Shown piece after piece: positions 52,145 to 59,831 of a stretch of DNA of 64,000 nucleotides. A program made the translations under genes and the position numbers. The first letter of the stretch is position 1. Every line of letters starts with the position of its first letter. This DNA comes from Fidelibacterota bacterium (GTDB lineage Bacteria; Fidelibacterota; UBA8477; JABMPR01): NCBI GenBank assembly GCA_016784025.1, contig JADHVL010000005.1, positions 104,733-168,732 of the forward strand. Direction: 5' to 3'. The notes under the pieces were generated by a model. That model saw nothing but the letters and a program-made list of their open reading frames with translations, ran no database searches and was not told the origin of the DNA.

Positions 52145-53771
52145 GGCATGTGAGCAACCTCTTATTTCTATTCAAGATCGGTTCGCTGGTAGCTTCCTTA
52201 CGTCACTGTTTCTTTGTTTGATTATTGCATGTTTTTGGCCGGGGAAGACTGTTGTAGCTCAGAACAAGAATCCATTCTTAGACCAAACAATAGGATTTAG
52301 CAAAAAATGGAATTATACATTTGTGGCAGAAGTTTTATCACAACTCCGTTTCGATAGTAGAGAAAAAGGTGATATGGAATTATATGCACTTCTTCAGAAC
52401 ACAAGGATTGTAGTTCCAAATAAATCGTTGAAGGAAGCTTTTCCCAATGCTTACGCTCTTGCAGACGAGCAGGCTAACTGGGTGGTGATTGAAGAACGAT
52501 GGATGAATCAAGTCGCTGGATTTGCTGATCTTGGAGCGTTATACTCACTTCCTGTACTTGGAACAAACTATGCTACATTTGCTAATAAAACTTTTTACAA
52601 GTTCTGTAGGCAATTTCAGGATACATATCGAGTTTCATTACGTGAAAATGTGCATAAGACTCCAGTTTATATGTTTAAGTTTGAAGATTATTTAAATCGC
52701 TCTGATCCCAAATGGGGTGTGGATTACTTAATGTTTGACAAACTGACTGGTTTGGTTTTTGTAAATACTATCGTGTGGACATTTCTCCATGAAGTTGGTC
52801 ATCATGCACTCGGACATACTAAAGCAGTTGCTGGGAATTATCACACAAATCGACAACAAGAGTTGGATGCTGATGCGTGGGCATTTTCGCGTATGAAAGC
52901 TTTGGAATATTCTTTGTTTGGCGTTGGAAGCTACATGGTCGCCCGGTCAATGACTGAAGCTTGCCTCGAAGAACTCGAGCTTCTTGGCCATGAGGAGGAT
53001 AGCTCACATCCGAAATGGCTAAATCGCGATATAGCATTACGTCGTGATTTTGATGTATTAGCTGCACCCATGCAGGATCCACGAATATTCCATATTCCGA
53101 TGGGAATACCTGAGCCAGTTCTAACAACTATTACTATTCCTGATTCAATGTCGGATGTTCTCGAAGCGAGTATTCTTCAAAAGGGTAACATGTCAATTGG
53201 AATGGTCGAGTGGGATAATAATACCGTCAGAGTATATAGACGAGAATCGACAGGGGGCAGAATTGAGTATATTATAAAAGACCAGATGCAAAAGATGCAA
53301 TTAATTGAGCAAAGACAGTATGACACTCAAAACCGTTTGGTTAATACAATAGAATTACCTGCTATACAAGTCGATGTGGCGATATTTGATTTTCTAATAA
53401 TTGAAGGCATGAAAATAGCGGATATTAAGAATCGTCACGGAGGGAGACATAAATTAATAGTGATTCACCTGCGAAGGGTTGGTATCTCAGATTCAGCGAT
53501 TCAGCAGGTGTTGGCTGCGGTTGACCAATATTTGGAGGATAGACGATACTTTGGACTGCAGTATGCGAAAGGGATTATTGGCTTTTCAACGCTTTCTGAA
53601 AAAGTGAGAGAGAAAGCTACCTCTTATGAACAGCACCTTATTGGGATTCTCGGTGAGAGCCTCTATATTGCATTCACTGAATCGTATTCCAATGAAATAG
53701 AGCAGTTTTCTCCCCCCTCAACTGGGATCGACATCTGGGAAGAAAAGATATTTAATGATAATACAAACTGA
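52137..53771 (+). CDS. exported HExxH zinc metallopeptidase (gluzincin, M48-like)
   Basis: 544 residues. The first 42 contain a membrane-targeting signal (FLTSLFLCLIIACFWPGKTVVAQN), so the enzyme is periplasmic or surface located. The zinc site is HEVGH (218-222) in TFLHEVGHHALGH; Glu242 in QQELDADAWAF is the third ligand, the M48/gluzincin-type arrangement. The C-terminal half has no recognised domain and carries the stretches GRIEYIIKDQMQKMQL and RHGGRHKLIVIHLRR. It overlaps the upstream double-span protein gene by eight bases. Function in the cassette unknown; an extracellular or quality-control protease is plausible. Confidence 0.75.
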   Translation: MNRACEQPLISIQDRFAGSFLTSLFLCLIIACFWPGKTVVAQNKNPFLDQTIGFSKKWNYTFVAEVLSQLRFDSREKGDMELYALLQNTRIVVPNKSLKEAFPNAYALADEQANWVVIEERWMNQVAGFADLGALYSLPVLGTNYATFANKTFYKFCRQFQDTYRVSLRENVHKTPVYMFKFEDYLNRSDPKWGVDYLMFDKLTGLVFVNTIVWTFLHEVGHHALGHTKAVAGNYHTNRQQELDADAWAFSRMKALEYSLFGVGSYMVARSMTEACLEELELLGHEEDSSHPKWLNRDIALRRDFDVLAAPMQDPRIFHIPMGIPEPVLTTITIPDSMSDVLEASILQKGNMSIGMVEWDNNTVRVYRRESTGGRIEYIIKDQMQKMQLIEQRQYDTQNRLVNTIELPAIQVDVAIFDFLIIEGMKIADIKNRHGGRHKLIVIHLRRVGISDSAIQQVLAAVDQYLEDRRYFGLQYAKGIIGFSTLSEKVREKATSYEQHLIGILGESLYIAFTESYSNEIEQFSPPSTGIDIWEEKIFNDNTN

Positions 53772-53888
53772 TTTGGTGTAGGTCGAAGGAAATAACAACA
53801 ATTAGAGGGAGTAAGAACTTTTTATCATTTATATATAAAATGAATGGAGTTTTGAACCAAGTATTAAGATTTAAATTGAGGAGTATAC

Positions 53889-54206
53889 GTGAAAAGATAC
53901 TTATATTTTCTAATTGTTAGTTTTTTAATAATTGCATGTGCTAGTCGAAAATCAAATTCTTTTGACATGTCGGCACCTGAATCGTATTGGCCTCCTATTA
54001 GTGAATATACTGACATGGAACTCCATGAATTGAGTGTTGAAATTAGCATGATCAAAAAGAATTATGATAGTTTCAAGAAATTTGATGACCAAAAGAATCG
54101 TCGGCTAACAATACAGGCAAAAAATCGTCTCGAATTGCTGATTCAACTATATTCCGTTAAGTCTGGTAGGAATATTGAATCAGTTCGCAAGATGTTTGGT
54201 GTATAG
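53889..54206 (+). CDS. small lipoprotein (105 aa)
   Basis: Lipoprotein signal MKRYLYFLIVSFLIIACAS with lipobox IIAC, followed by a helical domain of about 85 residues. GTG start, with GAGGAG at good spacing. No recognised domain. It is the last gene of the AT-rich cassette, 117 bases after the metalloprotease, and may be transcribed with it. Confidence 0.6.
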   Translation: MKRYLYFLIVSFLIIACASRKSNSFDMSAPESYWPPISEYTDMELHELSVEISMIKKNYDSFKKFDDQKNRRLTIQAKNRLELLIQLYSVKSGRNIESVRKMFGV

Positions 54207-54761
54207 GTCGAATTGAATTTATAAATATCAATATCCGTGTCACGTAATGGTGTTACCATAATATCGCATTGATTGGGGTCAGAATGATATGTTGATACGT
54301 TACAATCATTTCCAAAGCCTGCGAAGTAATTACGTACCCATAACATATCTATTCTTGCTACACCTATTTCCATTTAATTACATTCGGATAAATAAATACA
54401 GCCCTTAGAGACTTTATTCTTCAAGGCCTTGAGTTGTAGCGGCCTGTCCTGCCGAAGCTGGACCCAGCCAACGGTGGAGGGAGAGGCGTAGGTGGAGAGC
54501 AGGATTGGCTGAGCGTCATCCCTCCGGGATTCTCTCGCCTTCCTCCTCAAACTTGCCGCCCTTATTCGCTTTCAGCTACGCCGTGGCGAGCTGGCAACTT
54601 TGCTCCGGATCGAACCTATGACCTTTGGGTTATGAGCTAGATGAACATTCATAGTTAACAGGTAGTTGCATAGTTAATGTGGCGTATGTGTTACCTAGTC
54701 TGCACCGTCTAATGAGACTGCAATATAGCGATTGAATTATGAGACACCCTTTCTAGGGATC
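54207..54761. other. intergenic region with GC-rich patch and tRNA-like fragment
   Basis: 555 bases without a gene. 54421-54606 is markedly GC-rich relative to its surroundings and contains paired segments (GGAGGGA with TCCCTCC, GAGGCG with CGCCTT). A tRNA-like fragment follows at 54607-54640. The rest is AT-rich with no ORF of note. No terminator for the GH3 gene that ends at 54762 could be assigned. Confidence 0.4.
54607..54640 (-). other. tRNA(Met)-like fragment, right flank of accessory region
   Basis: On the minus strand CTCATAACCCAAAGGTCATA followed by GGTTCGATCC matches the anticodon loop (CAT), 3' anticodon stem, variable loop and T loop typical of a bacterial tRNA-Met. The 5' half of the tRNA is replaced (ATCTAG where TTGGG would pair), and the T-stem 3' strand and acceptor are missing. 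It is therefore a fragment, of the kind left at tRNA integration sites. A related copy lies at 48493-48517. Confidence 0.5.
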
Positions 54762-56414
54762 TTACAACTTATTTGGCCAGTCCATTGGCAGGTTTCCCTT
54801 CGGCAAATCCTTATTGAACAGAGCCTCTGCGATACCATCACCTTCTGTTCCGGGAAGCCAGGCAACCAATGTGGCTTCAAATCTATCCACGTAGCTGGTT
54901 ATCAGGAGTGGTCGACCTGTTATCAGGATAAGCAATACTGGAATAGTGATATGATCTAGTGCTGTGAGAAATGCTTTCTGATCCAACGGAAGTGTTAAAT
55001 CCTTTGAGTCACCGTGAAATTCTGCATAGGGGTATTCTCCAACAACGGCGATGATAAGATCTGTTCCATCTGGGATGTCTGCCTCATTCGAATAGCCAAT
55101 GTTTATATGAGGAGGTGCCTGGTTAATTATGCCTTCCAAAATAGTTGTACCCTCAGTGATCCTACCTTTATCGCCTTGCCAAGAAATGGACCAACCACCG
55201 CATTGCAGTCCGATATCATCGGCAAATTCTCCACAGACATGGATATGTTTAACGTTGGATTTCAGGGGAAGTATGGCGTCATTTTTCAACAGAACCAACG
55301 ATTCCACGACAGCTCTTCTAGCTATCTGCTTACTCTTCATGCGATCGATTTGTGTTGCTGAAGGCAATTCTGGTGCTTGAGTGTCCAGGAGGCCTAAAGA
55401 AGTTTTTGACGTTAGAATTCGTTCTACTGCATCATTGATACGCGATAATGGGATATCACCTTTAGACAGGAGTTCGAGTAATCCTGCATGGCATTCTTTG
55501 TATTTCCGAGATGTCATAATCATATCCAGGCCAGCGTTGACAGAAATTGATAGTGCATTAATATAGCGATTCTTGGGTGCGAGATCGTCTATGGCATCCC
55601 AATCTGAAACGACAAAGCCCTTAAATCCCAATTCATACTTGAGCAGGTCGCTTATCAGGGTTCGATTGGCATGGCAGGGTGTTCCATTCCATTGGTTGTA
55701 GGAGAGCATGATACTGCCAACTCCAGCAGCAATAGCAGATTCATAGGGTGGTAGAAAGCGAGCTCTTAACTCCGCGAGGCCCATCTCTGTGTTGCCTCGG
55801 TCTACACCTCCCTTAGTCCCGCCATCACCAATAAAATGCTTTGCGCATGCCAAAATCCTGGCTTTCCCCGATCCAAAATTGGTCTGGATGCCCCTCACGG
55901 CTGCAGCGCTTAACTGGGTAACAATTTCAGTCTCTGAAGAGAAACTCTCATAGGTTCTACCCCAGCGAGGATTGTCAAATACGGCGACGCAGGGTGCAAA
56001 ATTCCAATTGAAACCAGTAACAGCCAATTCTAGGGATGTGATTCGCGAAATCTCTTCCACCAACTGTGGATTATTGCCAGATCCTAAACCAATATTATGG
56101 GGAAAAAGTACTGAACCATAAAGATTGTTATGACCATGCACTGCGTCAGTACCCAGAAGCAGGGGTATAGCCATCGAGGACTGATTGGCATGATGTTGCA
56201 TCTTTTCGGACAATAGGGTCCAGGATTCTATTGTATTTGGCTGAGGTGCTCCACCACCATTAACAAATATTCCCCCTAAGTTGAACCGAGCAATATCATC
56301 AGGTGTTTCGAGATAACGGGGATCACTCAGGATCATCTGACCCACCTTTTCCTCTGGTGTCATCCCCTCAATGAGTGCTTTCACATTCGTGCGTTGGCTT
56401 GCCGAAAGTTCCAT
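54762..56414 (-). CDS. glycoside hydrolase family 3 beta-glucosidase
   Basis: 550 residues. N-terminal TIM barrel: SMTPEEKVGQMIL-type opening, LLLGTDAVHGHNNLYG, the substrate-contact KH in CAKHFIGDG (192-193), and nucleophile Asp271 in VVSDWDAID. The C-terminal alpha/beta sandwich follows (ARRAVVESLVLLKNDAILPLK) to the end GNLPMDWPNKL. It removes glucose from beta-linked gluco-oligosaccharides (exo-glucosidase). No signal peptide, so it acts in the cytoplasm on imported sugars. Divergent from the LacI gene; an operator-like palindrome lies 67 bases upstream. AGGAGC precedes the ATG. Confidence 0.93.
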   Translation of the reverse strand: MELSASQRTNVKALIEGMTPEEKVGQMILSDPRYLETPDDIARFNLGGIFVNGGGAPQPNTIESWTLLSEKMQHHANQSSMAIPLLLGTDAVHGHNNLYGSVLFPHNIGLGSGNNPQLVEEISRITSLELAVTGFNWNFAPCVAVFDNPRWGRTYESFSSETEIVTQLSAAAVRGIQTNFGSGKARILACAKHFIGDGGTKGGVDRGNTEMGLAELRARFLPPYESAIAAGVGSIMLSYNQWNGTPCHANRTLISDLLKYELGFKGFVVSDWDAIDDLAPKNRYINALSISVNAGLDMIMTSRKYKECHAGLLELLSKGDIPLSRINDAVERILTSKTSLGLLDTQAPELPSATQIDRMKSKQIARRAVVESLVLLKNDAILPLKSNVKHIHVCGEFADDIGLQCGGWSISWQGDKGRITEGTTILEGIINQAPPHINIGYSNEADIPDGTDLIIAVVGEYPYAEFHGDSKDLTLPLDQKAFLTALDHITIPVLLILITGRPLLITSYVDRFEATLVAWLPGTEGDGIAEALFNKDLPKGNLPMDWPNKL

Positions 56415-56480
56415 GCTGCATGCTCCTGTTTTGATGGTGTTCTACTTCTGATGCTTTCGCCTAAAGGAAAAATAATTTAC

Positions 56481-56498
56481 AATGTAACGTATTACATT
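56481..56498. promoter_or_regulatory. LacI-type operator upstream of the GH3 gene
   Basis: AATGTAA-CGTA-TTACATT is an 18-base palindrome with one CG-centred mismatch pair, the shape of LacI-family operators. It lies 67 bases upstream of the GH3 start, between the two divergent genes. Probably bound by the LacI protein encoded 300 bases away. Confidence 0.5.
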
Positions 56499-56650
56499 AT
56501 TTGAATAAATTAGTTAAGTATATATAAAACAATAATAAACAGCATATTTCTATGAATGCTACACTGATGTATATGGACTTGCATAGTGCATAATAGGAAT
56601 ATCCTTCCAATAGTCAAAGATTTATTAATGAAACCGATAGACTCATATCT

Positions 56651-56683
56651 AGGAGGAAAAAAATGAAGTTAAATAAAATATAA
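56651..56683 (+). other. strong ribosome binding site with six-codon ORF
   Basis: AGGAGGAAAAAA precedes ATG AAG TTA AAT AAA ATA TAA (MKLNKI, stop at 56681-56683). The start looks like that of an exported protein gene cut short. It could be a gene remnant or a regulatory leader upstream of lacI. Confidence 0.3.
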
Positions 56684-56724
56684 ACAATAATATAAATGAC
56701 TCACACTTAGTTACTATAAATGAC

Positions 56725-56770
56725 TTGACAAGCGTTTGCACGTGGATATATTTAAATGTAATCGTTTACA
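56725..56770 (+). promoter_or_regulatory. lacI promoter with two overlapping LacI-type sites
   Basis: TTGACA (56725-56730) and TATATT (56747-56752) are spaced 16 bases apart, a good sigma-70 promoter for the regulator gene. ACAAGCGTTTGC (56729-56740) overlaps the -35 region, and TGTAATCGTTTACA (56757-56770, 13 of 14 bases of the TGTAAACGTTTACA palindrome) overlaps the start region. This suggests the LacI protein represses itself. Confidence 0.55.
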
Positions 56771-56813
56771 TACATAGGGCAATAGGACTACAAATTTCAA
56801 AAATGGTGATCCA

Positions 56814-57833
56814 ATGACAACTATTAATGATGTAGCGAAAAAAGCAAAAGTATCGACTGCAACGGTATCCCGGGTCCTAAATAATTCCGATAAGGTTAGA
56901 CCTGCCACCCGCGATCGAGTGAGTACGATCATCAAGGAGCTCAATTTTGTTCCCAATGTCAATGCCCTGGGATTACAACGGAAAAAGACAAAAACTGTGG
57001 GGCTAATATTCCCTGATGCCAGTGCATATTATTTTTCCGAGATTATGCAGGGGATTAACCGTCATCTATTCAAAAATGATCATCAGATTCTAATTTCCAG
57101 CGCTCACGATGAAGAAGAAGAGATAAAGACCATCAACGGTTTCGTAAATAGCGGTCGCATTGATGGACTCATTATTATGATGCCCTCGGCAAGAGATTAC
57201 AAAGGTCTTATAGACCAATTGAAAAATGAGATACCTGTGGTCTTCATCGCTTGTGAGATAGATGCACCTTATTCTACCACCATTTTGTTGGACAATTACA
57301 ATTCAGCCAAAGAGATGGTTCATCACCTATCCCAACTTGGTCGAACACGGATCGCTTTCATTCATGGTGGTGAACACAATTATGATGCCCGAGAACGTCA
57401 TCGAGGCTATATCGATGCTAGAAGTGAATACCAGCTTGATGAGAGTGAGGAACTGGAAGTGATGGGCAACTTTACTGAAGCCTCAGGATTTCAGGCGACG
57501 CTGGCACTCATGAAACGCAGCCCAGCGCCCACGGCAATTTTTGCAGCGAACGACGCCATGGCTATTGGTGCCATCGAGGCAGCCAGAGTGCTGAAGCTAT
57601 CTGTACCTGCAGATTTAGCCATCGTTGGATTTGATGATATCTCACTAGCAGCCTATCTTGATCCTGCACTTACCACAGTACATGTACCATTGAGGCGTCT
57701 AGGACATCTTGCTGGGGAATCTCTTCTGAAGAATATGAATATGGACCCCACTGAGCGGACTACAGAAAAAATTATTATTCCGCTAAAACCAGTCATTCGC
57801 AGATCCTGCGGTAGCGAGCAGGAATCAGCATAA
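56814..57833 (+). CDS. LacI family transcriptional regulator
   Basis: 339 residues. N-terminal helix-turn-helix TTINDVAKKAKVSTATVSRVLNNSDKV and the hinge (VNALGLQRKKTKTVGLIFPD), then a periplasmic-binding-protein-like sugar-sensing domain with IFAANDAMAIGAIEAAR and LAIVGFDDISLAAYLDPALTTV. It would repress a glycan locus until a sugar binds. Placed between the divergent GH3 gene and the exported CBM9-like protein, TonB receptor and partner genes, it is the likely regulator of all. Weak ribosome binding site. Confidence 0.95.
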   Translation: MTTINDVAKKAKVSTATVSRVLNNSDKVRPATRDRVSTIIKELNFVPNVNALGLQRKKTKTVGLIFPDASAYYFSEIMQGINRHLFKNDHQILISSAHDEEEEIKTINGFVNSGRIDGLIIMMPSARDYKGLIDQLKNEIPVVFIACEIDAPYSTTILLDNYNSAKEMVHHLSQLGRTRIAFIHGGEHNYDARERHRGYIDARSEYQLDESEELEVMGNFTEASGFQATLALMKRSPAPTAIFAANDAMAIGAIEAARVLKLSVPADLAIVGFDDISLAAYLDPALTTVHVPLRRLGHLAGESLLKNMNMDPTERTTEKIIIPLKPVIRRSCGSEQESA

Positions 57834-57928
57834 TTAGATTTGTAAAAGGAATCCTTGATCCATGGGAAATAATTGGATCTGATTTCAAACACAAGGTTTC
57901 AATAATGAGGGAAAAAAAGGAGAGCGTC

Positions 57929-59692
57929 ATGAAAAAATTACAAGTAATTCTGGTACTCCTGGTGGTTCTCACCACTTTGAGTTATCCGGTAACAGTTGTA
58001 GCTGGAAGTCATGTTGATCCGGCTTTTATCAAGGTCGTGTCAGTTGAAACCGCGCCTATCGTAGATGGTGTTCTAGATGAAAATGCATGGGCTCGCCGTT
58101 ATGATCGATTGGTTTTTAATGCCGGTATGGGTACTGGTGATGTAGACTTCGCCGTTACAGGTGGAGTTGAAGTCCAAGCCCCATATACAGACACCACAAG
58201 TACGATTGTTAAGATTGTGCATGATGGTCTGGATTTGTATATCAGTCTGGATTCCGATGACAAAAGTGTCTGTCGCTTCAATGGCAGTTGGGAAGGTGAC
58301 GGTCTCTTCATGAAGGTGAAGGACGCCAGCGGAACAGATGTAGAATATAAGCTATACTTCAACTTAGAGGGTACGGACCCTGATATCCACCTGGAACTCC
58401 CGGGTCTATATCCATCATCCGCAGAAGGAGCCGCCTTTAAAAAATCAGGTACTATAGTAAACGATACCACAAGTGTTGATTCAGGATATACTGCAGAAAT
58501 GGTGATTCATCTTGCTGATCTTGGGTATACTGACCCCTATAGTGATATTCAGGTATTGATCAATATCTTTGATCCTGATGGTTATACTGGTGTAGCCGGA
58601 GAAGCCTGGGATGTGGGACAATTTTACAAAGCCTGGTGGGGAAGTGAGTGGGGTCCAGATATGCGCATTCTGCGATTGTCAGATCCACCGAACCGCATCG
58701 CTTTAGCTACTGAAGATGATATTGTCATGGATGGTCAAATCACAGAGAGCTTTTGGGGAGGTGCCGAAACCGTGATAGTGGGTCGCGATACGCATGGATC
58801 AACGGGTGGATATTATTCACAGTGGAGCGATCCAGCAAATGATTACACGGATGCCAGTGAAGCGGTGATTCGATTCGTTCACAAAGGTGAATTGCTTTAT
58901 ATCGCTGTAGAATCAAATGATATGTCTGTAGGCAAGTGGTCTCCAGGCTGGGAAGCTGATGGCCTGTTTCTCTGGATGACAGACAAGGGAGACTATGCCC
59001 CAGCTGCCCGCAAAGAGATCAAGGCTATGTATTTTAGTGGTGTGGAAGGGGATGGAATCTCCTTTGAGACCAACGATCAAATTCCCACTGGATCAGCTGA
59101 AGGCGTGAGCTTTGAACCAGAGGGTACAGTAACTCACACTGGAACCAATGGTGACGATGCTGGATATTCCCTTGAGTTGGTTATCAATACCGCTGATTAT
59201 GGGTACGAAGTGGGTGATACCGTTCGCTTGAGTGCAGTCATTTGGGACTTGGATTATTCCAGTGCAGATGAATATGATGCAGCAATTGCTGATTATGCAC
59301 CTGAATGGTGGGGCACTCAATGGGCTGATCCCAATTTTGAAAGATACTTTATGTATCGCGGAGTCGTCTTGAGTAGTAGTCCTGTTTCGACGGACAACTC
59401 TATTGCCGGACCAACTGATTTCAGCCTTTCTCAGAATTATCCTAATCCCTTCAACGCTGGGACAGTGATAAATATTTCTGTGCCCGCAGCAGGGAATGCC
59501 AATTTGGAGATTTACAATGTGCTGGGACAAAATGTTGCTACCCTATTTAATGGCTATCTATCTGAAGGCAGTCACAGTTTCTCGTGGAATAGCCTGGGAG
59601 ATAACAACCAGCAGGTCAGCACTGGCATGTATTTTTATAGATTGACAGTAGGTGATCAGGTTGCCACAAAGAAAATGGTGATGATCAAATAA
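57929..59692 (+). CDS. secreted double CBM9-like protein with T9SS sorting domain
   Basis: 587 residues from the ATG at 57929, which follows AAAGGAGAG; the ORF track begins eight codons upstream. Signal peptide KKLQVILVLLVVLTTLSYPVTVVAG. Two repeats of a CBM9/DOMON-like beta-sandwich: residues about 40-260 (SVETAPIVDGVLDENAW) and 265-495 (ATEDDIVMDGQITESFWGG), each with the W-x-x-DGLF pattern. The C-terminus is a sorting domain (FSLSQNYPNPFNAGTVINI). A surface sugar-binding protein is likely, by analogy with CBM9. Upstream of the TonB receptor and after lacI. Confidence 0.82.
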   Translation: MKKLQVILVLLVVLTTLSYPVTVVAGSHVDPAFIKVVSVETAPIVDGVLDENAWARRYDRLVFNAGMGTGDVDFAVTGGVEVQAPYTDTTSTIVKIVHDGLDLYISLDSDDKSVCRFNGSWEGDGLFMKVKDASGTDVEYKLYFNLEGTDPDIHLELPGLYPSSAEGAAFKKSGTIVNDTTSVDSGYTAEMVIHLADLGYTDPYSDIQVLINIFDPDGYTGVAGEAWDVGQFYKAWWGSEWGPDMRILRLSDPPNRIALATEDDIVMDGQITESFWGGAETVIVGRDTHGSTGGYYSQWSDPANDYTDASEAVIRFVHKGELLYIAVESNDMSVGKWSPGWEADGLFLWMTDKGDYAPAARKEIKAMYFSGVEGDGISFETNDQIPTGSAEGVSFEPEGTVTHTGTNGDDAGYSLELVINTADYGYEVGDTVRLSAVIWDLDYSSADEYDAAIADYAPEWWGTQWADPNFERYFMYRGVVLSSSPVSTDNSIAGPTDFSLSQNYPNPFNAGTVINISVPAAGNANLEIYNVLGQNVATLFNGYLSEGSHSFSWNSLGDNNQQVSTGMYFYRLTVGDQVATKKMVMIK

Positions 59693-59766
59693 TCCTAATG
59701 CCGTTGCTCATTTTACAGCGACTATAGAACGGGGCTAGATTAACATAGAACGTAATTGATAATTTT

Positions 59767-59800
59767 TCAAGGTGGCAGTACATCAACACTGTCACCTTGA
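59767..59800. other. stable hairpin between the CBM9 gene and the TonB receptor gene
   Basis: TCAAGGTGGCAGT and ACTGTCACCTTGA form a 13-base-pair stem with one G-T pair and an eight-base loop, 75 bases after the CBM9-like gene and 32 bases before the receptor ATG. No T-tract follows on either strand. It may reduce transcription into the receptor gene or set mRNA stability. Confidence 0.5.
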
Positions 59801-59831
59801 GAATATTGGCTTATGGATATCGGGTAATGTC

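Noticed and set aside
48484-54640. Complete prophage, ICE or transposon
   Set aside because: No integrase, transposase, relaxase, capsid or replication gene is seen; only flanking fragments suggest past integration.
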